Source: Halomonas sp. YLGW01 (GTDB taxonomy: Bacteria; Pseudomonadota; Gammaproteobacteria; Pseudomonadales; Halomonadaceae). From it: a DNA stretch of 64,000 nt. Position 1 is the stretch's first letter. Each line of letters starts with the position of its first letter. Below the pieces are notes generated by a model. The model saw nothing but the letters and a program-made list of their open reading frames with translations, made no database searches and had not been told where the DNA came from. Of this stretch, positions 26,322 through 38,824 are shown in pieces. Where the stretch lies: positions 3,162,001 to 3,226,000 of the forward strand of contig NZ_CP062005.1 of NCBI RefSeq assembly GCF_014840935.1, given 5' to 3'. A program made the translations under genes and the position numbers.

Positions 26322-27149
26322 ATGCGCAACATCTTCGTACTCATTCTGGCCACCTTCATGAGCCTGGGCCTGGCCGTCGATCACGCCGAGGCCAAGCGCC
26401 TCGGCGGCGGCAAGAGCTTCGGCTCCTATTCCCGTTCGGCGGACTCGACCGCTGCCGCCCCCAGTCGCGGCGCCACCGCAGGCAGCACCGGCGCCCGACA
26501 GCCCTCGCGGGGCCTGTCGCGTTTCGCCGGCCCCTTAGCCGGCCTGCTGGCCGGTGGCCTGCTGGCCTCGCTGTTCTTTGGCGGCGCCTTCGACGAACTG
26601 CGCCTGATGGATATGCTGCTGGTGGCCGGCGTGGCCTTCCTGCTGTTCCGCCTCTTCGCACGCCGCCGCCAGCCGGCTCCCGCCGGTGCCGAGCCGATGG
26701 CACGCCGTGAGCAGGACACCGCTCAGCCCTTTACCGCTCAAGGCCCCCTGGGAGGTGGACTCGGTGCTGCCAGCGCCACGCCGAGCTGGTTCGACAAGGA
26801 GCGCTTCCTGGGCGGTGCCAAGGAGCACTTCATGACCCTGCAGCGCGCCTGGGACAACAACGACTTCGCCGGCATCCAGGAATTCGTCACGCCGGAGTTC
26901 TACAACCTGCTGCGTGAGGAGCGTACCAACCAGCCGGCCAATAACCGTACCGAGATCGTCCGGCTGTTCGCGGAGCTCGGTGATGTGCGCGAGGTCGGCC
27001 AGCAGGCCGAGGCCACGGTCATCTTCCATGGCATCATGGATGAAAACGGCGAGCACAACGAGTTCAACGAGACCTGGCACCTGATTCGCGAGATGCGTGA
27101 CAACGCCCCCTGGTACCTGCAGGGCATCGAGCAGAATCCGGGAGCCTGA
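26322..27149 (+). CDS. Tim44-domain membrane protein
   Basis: A 275-residue protein with an N-terminal signal or anchor (MRNIFVLILATFMSLGLAVD), a low-complexity Ser/Ala/Gly linker (residues 27-68), and two hydrophobic segments (PLAGLLAGGLLASLFFGGAF, MLLVAGVAFLLFRLFARRR). A C-terminal Tim44-like domain has LQRAWDNNDFAGIQEFVTPE and WHLIREMRDNAPWYLQGIEQ. Bacterial members are inner-membrane proteins of uncertain role. It is followed by a strong terminator. Confidence 0.9.
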   Translation: MRNIFVLILATFMSLGLAVDHAEAKRLGGGKSFGSYSRSADSTAAAPSRGATAGSTGARQPSRGLSRFAGPLAGLLAGGLLASLFFGGAFDELRLMDMLLVAGVAFLLFRLFARRRQPAPAGAEPMARREQDTAQPFTAQGPLGGGLGAASATPSWFDKERFLGGAKEHFMTLQRAWDNNDFAGIQEFVTPEFYNLLREERTNQPANNRTEIVRLFAELGDVREVGQQAEATVIFHGIMDENGEHNEFNETWHLIREMRDNAPWYLQGIEQNPGA

Positions 27150-27181
27150 CGCCAGGCGTTATCCCGCCAGACTGCCGCATC

Positions 27182-27212
27182 AAAAAGGCCGGGCGATCGC
27201 CCGGCCTTTTTT
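27182..27212. terminator. Perfect bidirectional rho-independent terminator
   Basis: AAAAAGGCCGGGC-GATC-GCCCGGCCTTTTTT, between the Tim44-domain gene and the convergent lipoprotein gene. Confidence 0.95.
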
Positions 27213-27262
27213 GGTTGACCCACCGCCCAGGTGCGCCTCGGGTAGTCACAGCGGCGTGGAAC

Positions 27263-27478
27263 TCAGTACTCCGACTGCGCCTCCTCGGCCGCTTCTTCGA
27301 CGTTCTCACCGGCTTCCTCGATCGCCTCGCCCGTGTCTTCCATGGCATTATCGATCTTCTCACCGGCCTCTTCCGCAGGGCCCTCCTGCTCACAACCACT
27401 GATCACGACGGACATCATGACCACCAGCAGCATGATGCCGAACTTATCCTTCAGCTTATCCGTAAGCTTCGCTTTCAT
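27263..27478 (-). CDS. Small acidic lipoprotein
   Basis: A 71-residue protein. A basic N-terminus (MKAKLTDKLKDKFG) leads into a hydrophobic stretch and the lipobox VISGC near residue 28. The mature part is short and nearly all Glu/Ala/Gly (EEAGEKIDNAMEDTGEAIEE), forming a heptad-like amphipathic helix. GGAGAG lies 8 bp before the ATG at 27478. It resembles small envelope-stress lipoproteins, but no specific family is claimed. Confidence 0.8.
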   Translation of the reverse strand: MKAKLTDKLKDKFGIMLLVVMMSVVISGCEQEGPAEEAGEKIDNAMEDTGEAIEEAGENVEEAAEEAQSEY

Positions 27479-27630
27479 GATGTTTCTCTCCTGAATCATG
27501 GTTGCCGTGCCTGACGACTAGGGTCAGTCTCCTCACCATAGCCGTCCTGACTCAAGGACTCTACCCATACAGCGCCTTGCCTCGAGGCCCTATGGATAAC
27601 GGATAACGCCCCGCAGTGGAGACGGATACC

Positions 27631-27660
27631 AAAAACCCCGGCCGCGTCAGCGGCCGGGGC
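27631..27660 (-). terminator. Second terminator downstream of the rRNA operon
   Basis: On the minus strand CCCCGGCCGC-TGAC-GCGGCCGGGG is followed by TTTTTGG. It is about 125 bp beyond the first terminator and may act as a backup. Confidence 0.8.
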
Positions 27661-27727
27661 TCAAGAGAATCGTCTGAGCAAGGTCAGGAAAGATCAGGCC
27701 AGCGCACCACGGCGATGCCTCGGCGCC

Positions 27728-27766
27728 CCGCTGGAGGAGAGGTCTGGAGGAGCGGTCTGGAGGAGC
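27728..27766. repeat. 13-bp tandem repeat between the two rrn terminators
   Basis: Two exact copies of GGTCTGGAGGAGC (27741-27766) are preceded by a degenerate copy ending CTGGAGGAGA. Confidence 0.75.
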
Positions 27767-27787
27767 GTTGTCGACCGCCCAGACATG

Positions 27788-27820
27788 AAAAAACCCCGGC
27801 CTCTAGGAGACCGGGGTTTT
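27788..27820 (-). terminator. Rho-independent terminator of the rRNA operon
   Basis: On the minus strand AAAACCCCGGTCTCCTAGAG and GCCGGGGTTTTTT form the stem, starting 12 bp after the 5S gene. Confidence 0.92.
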
Positions 27821-27831
27821 CTCTGAATAAG

Positions 27832-27950
27832 TGCCTGACGATGACCTACTCTCGCATGGAGAAGCTCCACACTACCATCGGCGCTAAGCGGTTTCACTTC
27901 CGAGTTCGGCATGGGATCGGGTGGTTCACGCTCGCTATGGTCGTCAGGCG
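27832..27950 (-). rRNA. rrf: 5S ribosomal RNA
   Basis: A 119-nt sequence closely matching gammaproteobacterial 5S. The ends pair (GCCTGACGA/TCGTCAGGC), and the conserved CCCATGCCGAACTC-like and CTACTCTCGCATG segments are present on the minus strand. It is the last gene of the rRNA operon. Confidence 0.96.
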
Positions 27951-28063
27951 AAACGGGTTGATGAGTCGCCGTGGCGGCTCATCGCAATATGAAGTCATGC
28001 TGACGAGATGCGTCTCGTGTATCCGTCAATTGTGCGCGTCATGCGCAGACCCCTTGGGGTTAT

Positions 28064-30952
<2,889 letters not shown>

Positions 30953-31063
30953 TAACCCGAAAGGGTCTGGTCCGCGATGACGTCACGACAATTGCCGGAT
31001 ACGCTTGAGACGTATCTCGTGTCTCTTCCTCTCGGAAGAAACGTTTGTCAGCATGATTCATAT

Positions 31064-31075
31064 TGTTAAAGAGCG
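31064..31075 (-). promoter_or_regulatory. boxA-like antitermination site in the 16S-23S spacer
   Basis: The minus strand reads GCTCTTTAACAA, the boxA core of rRNA leaders, about 115 bp upstream of 23S. It matches the copy upstream of 16S. Confidence 0.7.
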
Positions 31076-31161
31076 ACTGTCGAACCGACAGTCACAAACC
31101 CGACATCATCATTTGTGATGATAGGCTTGTGACTGTGGACTCACAGGTGACTGTGTTGGGA

Positions 31162-31237
31162 TGGTGGAGCCTAGCGGGATCGAACCGCTGACCTCCTGCG
31201 TGCAAGGCAGGCGCTCTCCCAGCTGAGCTAAGGCCCC
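31162..31237 (-). tRNA. tRNA-Ala (TGC)
   Basis: A 76-nt cloverleaf starting GGGGCCTTAGCTCAGCTGGG with anticodon TGC and encoded CCA, in the 16S-23S spacer 16 bp after tRNA-Ile. Confidence 0.97.
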
Positions 31238-31253
31238 TCTGACAAGTAAACAT

Positions 31254-31330
<77 letters not shown>

Positions 31331-31429
31331 GGCTTACTAACCACTGGGTCCGCGACCCAAACAGTCTTATGCTCTGGCCGATCAGATAATTCATTGTGGA
31401 CACTTGCCGAGAAGAGGCGAGTCGTCGAT

Positions 31430-32970
<1,541 letters not shown>

Positions 32971-33143
32971 AAAATCATACGGTCTTACCTTTCCGAAGAA
33001 AGAAGCAGACCAAACTTGGCTCAAGGTTCAAACGTCTCAAAAAGTCAGCCGAATTGGCTTCCTTTGACGAGTCGCTTGCCTTGAAGTATCGGTGACTGAT
33101 CACCCCTTCATCGACAAGCGCCCACATGAATTATCTGATCGAT

Positions 33144-33155
33144 TGTTAAAGAGCA
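33144..33155 (-). promoter_or_regulatory. boxA-like antitermination site in the rRNA leader
   Basis: TGCTCTTTAACA on the minus strand, between the promoters and 16S, the usual place for Nus-factor-dependent antitermination. Confidence 0.75.
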
Positions 33156-33227
33156 GCTCCGGGCTCTTAAGAGTGGAGCATCCCGCATCTGCCTGGCCGT
33201 TCGGCCGGCGCCCTGCGAGGAAGGCGT

Positions 33228-33255
33228 ATTCTACTGAATCGGCAGTGAATGTCAA
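33228..33255 (-). promoter_or_regulatory. rRNA operon promoter P2
   Basis: On the minus strand a perfect TTGACA and TAGAAT are separated by 16 bp. It lies about 260 bp upstream of 16S. Confidence 0.85.
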
Positions 33256-33329
33256 CCCTTGCTGTTGTCGCTCACTCTAGATGACCGAGTGAACCAGCGG
33301 CGAGTTGAGCGCCGATCGAGTGGAGGAGC

Positions 33330-33357
33330 ATTCTACCGTTTCCGGTGTTTTTGTCAA
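33330..33357 (-). promoter_or_regulatory. rRNA operon promoter P1 with A/T-rich upstream element
   Basis: A second perfect TTGACA, 16-bp spacer and TAGAAT, 102 bp upstream of P2. Just upstream on the minus strand is an A/T-rich run (CTTGTTTTTGTTTAGGTTTT) that looks like an UP element. The stretch 33360-33510 holds no gene. Confidence 0.85.
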
Positions 33358-33510
33358 TCCCGATATCGCCGAGCGATTCGAAAAACCTAAACAAAAACAA
33401 GTGCTTCCAACACTCTTCACCGCATCCGACGTGTGCTCGTCGGCGGCAGCGGATGCGTACTTTACGGATTATCGCGGATACACGCAAGGGCTTTTCGGCC
33501 CCCGTTGCAT

Positions 33511-33540
33511 AAAAAGATGACGAGGGCGTGATGCACCCTC
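33511..33540 (-). terminator. Probable terminator after the D-lactate dehydrogenase gene
   Basis: On the minus strand GAGGGTGCATCACGCCCTC forms a short imperfect hairpin followed by GTCATCTTTTT. It would separate the lactate genes from the rrn promoters. Confidence 0.5.
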
Positions 33541-33641
33541 TATGAGAAGCCAACTGGCCCCTCGGGACCGACCTTGAAGACCTGCCCCGGGTGAGAAACT
33601 TAAAGGTGAATAGATGAAAGGGGGATATAAAGAAGCGAGCC

Positions 33642-36560
33642 TCAGGGCTGTGGACGACTGGCCCGATCCAGCAGCGAGAGAATCGAGCGATAGGGAATGC
33701 CGCCGTGCTGGCTGAGCCCGATCTCGCAGGTCCGCGAGTTGGAATAGCCGACCCGGCACCCTGCGACCTGTTCCGCCAGGCCTTCGAGGGCCGAGGCATT
33801 GAGCTCCGGGGTGGTAAACCCCTTGTCGCCGGCAAAGCCGCAGCAGGTGATCTCGGCGGGCACCACCACCTCACGCGCACAGGCCCGGGCCAGGGCCACG
33901 AACTTGTCGGCGAGCCCCATGCGCGTGCTCGAACAGGTCACGTGCACCGCCACCGACTCGTCGAGCGGCGTCAGCTCGAGGCGCGGCAGCAGATGATCAT
34001 GGGCGAAGGCCACCGGCTCCTGCAGCGAGAGCCGCGCATCCAGGGTCTCCTGCATGCGCAGGGTGCAGGGGCTGGTATCGCAGAGTACCGGGTAGCGACC
34101 GTTCTGGCTCGCCGCCAGCAGCTCGCGATTGAGCTCCCGCGCCTTGTGGTCGGCCTCTGCATACTGCCCCTTGGACTGGAAGGCCATGCCGCAGCACAGG
34201 TGCCCGGAGATCGCCGGGATGATCACCTCGAAGCCGGCCTTGTCGAGCAGCGCCAGGGTCAGCTCCATGTCCGAGCGCGCCTCGGGATCATGATGGCCGG
34301 CGCCGAACACCCGGGTCGCGCAGGACGGCAGGTAGACCACCTTGTCGCTGCCACCCTGCCGACGGCTTTCTTCACTCCGACTCTTGCTGCTTCTACTACT
34401 AGTCCCAGCACCGTCTTTAGCACTGTCTGGGGCAAACTCCTTCAGCACCCGCACCGGCGCCGCCTTGGGCGTGGTCGGCGACCACTGGGGCAGCTTGCCG
34501 CCGCTCGCCTGGTGCAGCGCCCGCCCGACCTTCTCGGTACCGCGATCGCCGAGCACCGCATGACCGAGAGTCGCCAGGTTGAGGGCGCCGCGCGCCAGTC
34601 GCGTCGTGCCGGAGAAATGCCGCCCCAGGCGATGCGCCATGGCCGCCTGACCGGTGTTGCGCTCATGGCGCAGGTCTCGCACCAGATCGCCGGTATTGAT
34701 GCCCACCGGACACTGGGTGGCGCAGAGGCCATCGGCGGCACAGGTCTCGAGGCCCTGATAGGCATAGTCCTGCCATAGCCGGGACAGCCGCTCGCGATCT
34801 TCCGCGCTTGCGGTCCCCGGCTTTCCACCCCCCAGGGCTTCGAGACGCGCCAGTTCGCGGCGCACCACGATGCGCTGACGTGGCGTCAGGGTCAGGTCCT
34901 TTGATGGGCACACCGATTCACAGAAGCCGCACTCGATGCACTTGTCGATCAGCGGGTCGGCCGCGGGCAGCGGTTTCAGGTTCTCGAGGTGCAGGGTCTT
35001 GTTGCGGCTCAGAATCACGTCGGGATTGAGCAGGTGCTCCGGGTCGAACAGCGCCTTGAGTTGCCACATCAGCGCATAGGCGTCGGCGCCCCACTCGAGC
35101 TCCACATAGGGGGCCATGTTGCGCCCTGTGCCATGCTCGGCCTTCAGCGAGCCGCCGTAATCGACGCCGACCAGCCGGGCCACGTCGTCCATCAGCGTCT
35201 GGTAGCGCTCGACCTCGCCGTCGCGTTCGAAGCCCTGGGGAAAGACGAAGTGCAGGTTGCCCTCCAGGGCATGCCCGAACAGGATGACGTCCCGATAGCC
35301 GTGACGATGGAAGGTCTCGGTCAGCGCCAGCACCCCCTCGTCGAGACGCTCGATGGGAAAGGCCACGTCCTCGATGACCACTGTGGTGCCGGTCTCGCGC
35401 ACGGCGCCCACCGCCGGGAAGAGCCCCTTGCGGATCTTCCAGTAGAGCGCGTACTGGTCGGCGTCTCGGGTAAAGGACAACGGCTCAAGCGTGCGAATGC
35501 CCTCCAGCGCCTCATGCACCTCGCTCTCGCGCGCCTCGATCATGGCCGGGTCGTCGCCGCGCACGTCGATCAAGAGCGCCGCCGCCCCCTCGGGCAGGGA
35601 CTTCAGTACCTCGGGCATGCCCGGCTGATCCTGCACCGAGCGCAGAGCGGCCCGGTCCATCAGTTCCACCGCCGACACCGGCGCCTGCTTCAGGGCGATG
35701 GTCGCCCGGCAGGTGGTGGCCATGTCGGGAAAGAACGCCAGCGCCGCGGCCTTCACCGGCTCGTCGGGTACGGTGGCGTAGGTGATGCTGCTGATGAAGC
35801 CGAGCGTGCCCTCGGAGCCGATCATCAGGTGGGTGAGGATATCGAGGCCATCCTCGAAGTCGATCAGGCTATTGAGGGCGTAGCCGGTGGTGTTCTTGAG
35901 TCGGTACTTGTGGCGGATGCGCTGGGCGAGCGCGGTGTTGCCGCGCGTCTCGGCGCCCAGGCGCTCGAGCTCGCCAAGCAGCTCAGCGTGCTGGCGGCGA
36001 AAGGCGCTGACGCTCTGCGGATCGGCGGTATCGAGCACGGTGCCGTCGGCCAGCACCAGACGCATCTCGCGCAGGGTGCGATAGCTGTTGTGAGCCGTGC
36101 CGCAGCACATGCCCGAGGCATTGTTGGCGGCGATCCCCCCGATCATGCAGCTATTGATCGAGGCCGGATCGGGGCCGATCTTGCGCCCATAAGGCGCCAG
36201 CAGCTGGTTGGCCCGGGCGCCGATCACCCCCGGCTGCAGGCGGATCGCTCGCCCCTCGTCGAGGATCGCATGACCACGCCAGCCACGACCGAGCTGGATC
36301 AGCACCGCATCGGTGATCGCCTGCCCCGACAGCGAGGTGCCGGCGGCGCGGAAGGTCACCGCCAGCCGTCGCGCCCGGCACTCGGCGAGCACCGTGACCA
36401 GTTCGGCCTCGGTCTCGACCCGCACCACCAGCCGCGGGATCAGCCGATAGAAGCTGGCGTCGCTGCCATAGGCCAGGGTGCGCAGCGGATCACTGATCAG
36501 GCGCTCGGCAGGCAGCGTCCCGGCCAGGGCGTCGCGCAGTTCACTGTAGAGCGCTTTCAT
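33642..36560 (-). CDS. FAD/Fe-S D-lactate dehydrogenase (Dld-type, D-2-hydroxyacid family)
   Basis: A 972-residue fusion of an FAD-binding type 4 oxidoreductase and a Fe-S subunit. FAD-site sequences are FRAAGTSLSGQA and SCMIGGIAANNASGMCCGT. Two ferredoxin-type clusters follow, CIECGFCESVCP and CAADGLCATQCP. A C-terminal CCG domain has HLCCGMAFQSKG and ITCCGFAGDKG. Such enzymes feed electrons from D-lactate (or D-2-hydroxyglutarate) to the quinone pool; D-lactate is favoured because the adjacent gene is lldD. An unusual Arg/Ser-rich linker (GTSSRSSKSRSEESRRQGGS, near residue 725) separates the Fe-S and CCG parts. It starts directly after lldD in the same operon. Confidence 0.9.
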   Translation of the reverse strand: MKALYSELRDALAGTLPAERLISDPLRTLAYGSDASFYRLIPRLVVRVETEAELVTVLAECRARRLAVTFRAAGTSLSGQAITDAVLIQLGRGWRGHAILDEGRAIRLQPGVIGARANQLLAPYGRKIGPDPASINSCMIGGIAANNASGMCCGTAHNSYRTLREMRLVLADGTVLDTADPQSVSAFRRQHAELLGELERLGAETRGNTALAQRIRHKYRLKNTTGYALNSLIDFEDGLDILTHLMIGSEGTLGFISSITYATVPDEPVKAAALAFFPDMATTCRATIALKQAPVSAVELMDRAALRSVQDQPGMPEVLKSLPEGAAALLIDVRGDDPAMIEARESEVHEALEGIRTLEPLSFTRDADQYALYWKIRKGLFPAVGAVRETGTTVVIEDVAFPIERLDEGVLALTETFHRHGYRDVILFGHALEGNLHFVFPQGFERDGEVERYQTLMDDVARLVGVDYGGSLKAEHGTGRNMAPYVELEWGADAYALMWQLKALFDPEHLLNPDVILSRNKTLHLENLKPLPAADPLIDKCIECGFCESVCPSKDLTLTPRQRIVVRRELARLEALGGGKPGTASAEDRERLSRLWQDYAYQGLETCAADGLCATQCPVGINTGDLVRDLRHERNTGQAAMAHRLGRHFSGTTRLARGALNLATLGHAVLGDRGTEKVGRALHQASGGKLPQWSPTTPKAAPVRVLKEFAPDSAKDGAGTSSRSSKSRSEESRRQGGSDKVVYLPSCATRVFGAGHHDPEARSDMELTLALLDKAGFEVIIPAISGHLCCGMAFQSKGQYAEADHKARELNRELLAASQNGRYPVLCDTSPCTLRMQETLDARLSLQEPVAFAHDHLLPRLELTPLDESVAVHVTCSSTRMGLADKFVALARACAREVVVPAEITCCGFAGDKGFTTPELNASALEGLAEQVAGCRVGYSNSRTCEIGLSQHGGIPYRSILSLLDRASRPQP

Positions 36561-37715
36561 TTACTCACCGCCTTGGCCAACGGCCGACACCAGCGAGTCC
36601 GGCCCCAGCTCCGCGATACTGTGCGCCCCGGTCAGCGTCATCGCCACCCGCATCTCCTTCTCGAACAGCTCGAGCAGATGGGCCACGCCCGCCTCCCCGG
36701 CCGTGGCCAGGGCATACACAAAGGCACGCCCCAGCAATACGGTATCGGCGCCCATGGCGATCATCCGCACCACATCGAGGCCGTTGCGCACCCCGGAATC
36801 GGCCAGGATGGCAATGTCGCCCTTGACCGCATCCGCGATGGCCGGCAAGGCACGCGCGGTAGAGGGCACGCCATCGAGCTGACGGCCACCGTGGTTCGAC
36901 ACCACGATGCCGTCGGCCCCGAAGCGCACCGCCTCGCGAGCATCCTCGGGGTCGAGAATCCCCTTGATGATCATCGGTCCGTCCCACAACTCGCGAATCC
37001 ACTCCAGGTCCTTCCAGGAGATGGACGGATCGAAGTTGTCGCCGAGCCAGGCGATATAGTCCTCGAGCTCGGTCGGATGGCCGCGATAGTCCGACACGTT
37101 GCCAAGATCATGGGGACGGCCATGGATGCCCACATCCCAGGCCCAGGAAGGATGCATCATGGCCTGAGCCATTCGCCGGATAGACCCATACTTGCCGCTC
37201 ATGCCAGAGTGAGCGTCGCGATAACGCGCCCCCGGCACCGGCATGTCGACCGTGAAGACCAGTGTCTTGACGCCGGCGGCCTTGGCACGCTCCAGGACAT
37301 GCTTCATGAAGCCCCGATCCTTCAACACATAGAGCTGAAACCAGATGGGACGATCGACGGCCGAGGCCACCTCGTCGATGGGACACACCGAGACCGTCGA
37401 CAGCGTGAAGGGGATGCCCTTGCTGGCGGCGGCTCGCGCCGCCTGAACCTCACCGCGCCGCGCATACATGCCGGCCAACCCCACGGGCGCCAGGGCAATC
37501 GGCATGGCCATGGATTCGCCAAACAGCTCGGTTTCCAGTGACAGGCTGGACATATCCTTGAGCACACGCTGGCGCAAGGCGATTCCGGCCAGATCCTCGA
37601 CATTATGTCGCAGCGTATGCTCGGCATAAGACCCGCCGTCCGCGTAGTGAAACAGAAAGGGCGGTATACGGCGCTTGGCGGCTTGGCGGTAGTCCGTGGA
37701 AGCGGAAATGATCAT
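36561..37715 (-). CDS. lldD: L-lactate dehydrogenase (FMN, quinone-dependent)
   Basis: A 384-residue FMN-dependent alpha-hydroxyacid dehydrogenase, very close to E. coli LldD over its whole length. It starts [20 protein letters not shown] and has [37 protein letters not shown] and the catalytic histidine in [12 protein letters not shown]. It oxidises L-lactate to pyruvate at the membrane. The ATG at 37715 matches the family start; the frame is open further upstream, into the operator region. Two LldR-type palindromes lie upstream. The next gene follows with no gap. Confidence 0.97.
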   Translation of the reverse strand: MIISASTDYRQAAKRRIPPFLFHYADGGSYAEHTLRHNVEDLAGIALRQRVLKDMSSLSLETELFGESMAMPIALAPVGLAGMYARRGEVQAARAAASKGIPFTLSTVSVCPIDEVASAVDRPIWFQLYVLKDRGFMKHVLERAKAAGVKTLVFTVDMPVPGARYRDAHSGMSGKYGSIRRMAQAMMHPSWAWDVGIHGRPHDLGNVSDYRGHPTELEDYIAWLGDNFDPSISWKDLEWIRELWDGPMIIKGILDPEDAREAVRFGADGIVVSNHGGRQLDGVPSTARALPAIADAVKGDIAILADSGVRNGLDVVRMIAMGADTVLLGRAFVYALATAGEAGVAHLLELFEKEMRVAMTLTGAHSIAELGPDSLVSAVGQGGE

Positions 37716-37817
37716 GGCGAGCCCTGTGCAATGGATGCGCTGGTTATTGTCATGGACAGTTATTGCATGGGTAGCAATAGGCGCGGAAGGCTGTCGGCCT
37801 AGGCAACCTTGCTGGTC

Positions 37818-37834
37818 AATTGGTAAAACCAATT
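37818..37834. promoter_or_regulatory. LldR/PdhR-type operator O1 near lldD
   Basis: AATTGGTAAAACCAATT is a perfect 7+3+7 palindrome of the FadR-subfamily GntR consensus (TTGGT-N3-ACCAA), about 103 bp upstream of the lldD start. Confidence 0.85.
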
Positions 37835-38007
37835 TACAGATAGCATGCAGCGAACTCTAGAAGCGCCCACTGTTCGGTGTCAAACCTCACGCACACCGCA
37901 TCGCTTATACTTTGGTATTGGCGCCCGAGAACTCTCCATAACTTATTGAAAACCGGCATTTACTCGGCAATGCGCAAACTTGTCAGCAGCGGTGACGATG
38001 ACCTACT

Positions 38008-38022
38008 ATTGGTCTTACCAAT
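38008..38022. promoter_or_regulatory. LldR/PdhR-type operator O2 near lldR
   Basis: ATTGGTCTTACCAAT, the same motif, 28 bp upstream of the lldR start. The centre-to-centre distance to O1 is about 189 bp, close to an integral number of helical turns (18 at 10.5 bp), so looping is possible. Confidence 0.85.
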
Positions 38023-38050
38023 TTAACCTATCAATGATGATGGTGTGCCC

Positions 38051-38824
38051 ATGGCCTATCAGACCGTCCGCCAACCGCGCATCGCCGATGTGATCACCGA
38101 ACGCCTCGAGGCCATGATCATAGAAGGCAGCCTGAACCCCGGCCAGCGCCTGCCACCCGAGCGCGAACTGGCCGAGCGGTTCGGCGTCTCGCGGCCCTCG
38201 CTGCGCGAGGCGATCCAGAAACTCGCCGCCCGCGGCCTGCTGACCAGTCGCCAGGGCGGCGGCACCTTCGTCACCGAGGAGCTCAACAACCGCTACAAGG
38301 ACCCGCTGCTGGAGATGCTGTCTCGCCACGGCGAGTTTCACCTCGACCTGCTGGAGTTCCGCGACGCCATGGAGGGCCTGTCGGCCTACTACGCGGCGCT
38401 GCGCTCGACTCCCGCCGACAAGGAGCTGCTGGTGCGCCGCTTCGAGGAGCTCAAGACGAGCTTCGAGAGCCACGACCCGGTAAGCGAGGCCAAGGCCGAC
38501 GCCGCCTTCCACCTGGCGATCGCCGAATCGGCGCACAACGTCCTGATCCTGCACACCATTCGCGGCGTCTTCGACATGCTGGAGAAGAGCATCGTCGACA
38601 ACCTCGCGCACCTGTTCGAGAAGCCCGATTCGCGCCCCCTGCTGATGGAGCAGCACCGTGCCCTGCTGGATGCCATCCTCGAGGGCCGCGCCGAGGACGC
38701 CAGGCTGCGGGCCCACGAGCACCTGGTGTTCGTCGAGGAGGGCCTGCTCGAACTCGAACGCGCCGAGACCCGCGCCCAGCGTGCCCTGCGCAGGGCTCAG
38801 GCCATCCCCGAACGCGCACCATGA
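38051..38824 (+). CDS. lldR: GntR/FadR-family regulator of lactate genes
   Basis: A 257-residue regulator with an N-terminal winged helix (RLPPERELAERFGVSRPSLR then EAIQKLAARGLLTSRQGGGT) and a C-terminal FadR-type ligand domain. It has the conserved D and H positions in LEFRDAMEG and FHLAIAESAHN. It is divergent from lldD with two matching palindromes between them, so it is assigned as LldR; PdhR is the closest alternative. ATG 38051 is used; a GTG two codons earlier is possible. It overlaps dctB by 4 bp (ATGA). Confidence 0.9.
   Translation: MAYQTVRQPRIADVITERLEAMIIEGSLNPGQRLPPERELAERFGVSRPSLREAIQKLAARGLLTSRQGGGTFVTEELNNRYKDPLLEMLSRHGEFHLDLLEFRDAMEGLSAYYAALRSTPADKELLVRRFEELKTSFESHDPVSEAKADAAFHLAIAESAHNVLILHTIRGVFDMLEKSIVDNLAHLFEKPDSRPLLMEQHRALLDAILEGRAEDARLRAHEHLVFVEEGLLELERAETRAQRALRRAQAIPERAP

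Larger units (their letters stand above)
27479..27831. other. Intergenic region between the lipoprotein gene and 5S rRNA
   Basis: No gene is supported here. It holds the lipoprotein 5' region, the GGATAAC duplication near 27595, two hairpin terminators for the rRNA operon, and a 13-bp tandem repeat at 27728-27766. Confidence 0.7.

Noticed and set aside
34989-37541. 850-codon open frame antisense to the lactate dehydrogenase genes
   Set aside because: It spans two well-recognised genes on the opposite strand, has no ribosome binding site and its composition is His/Gln-rich. A codon-bias shadow.
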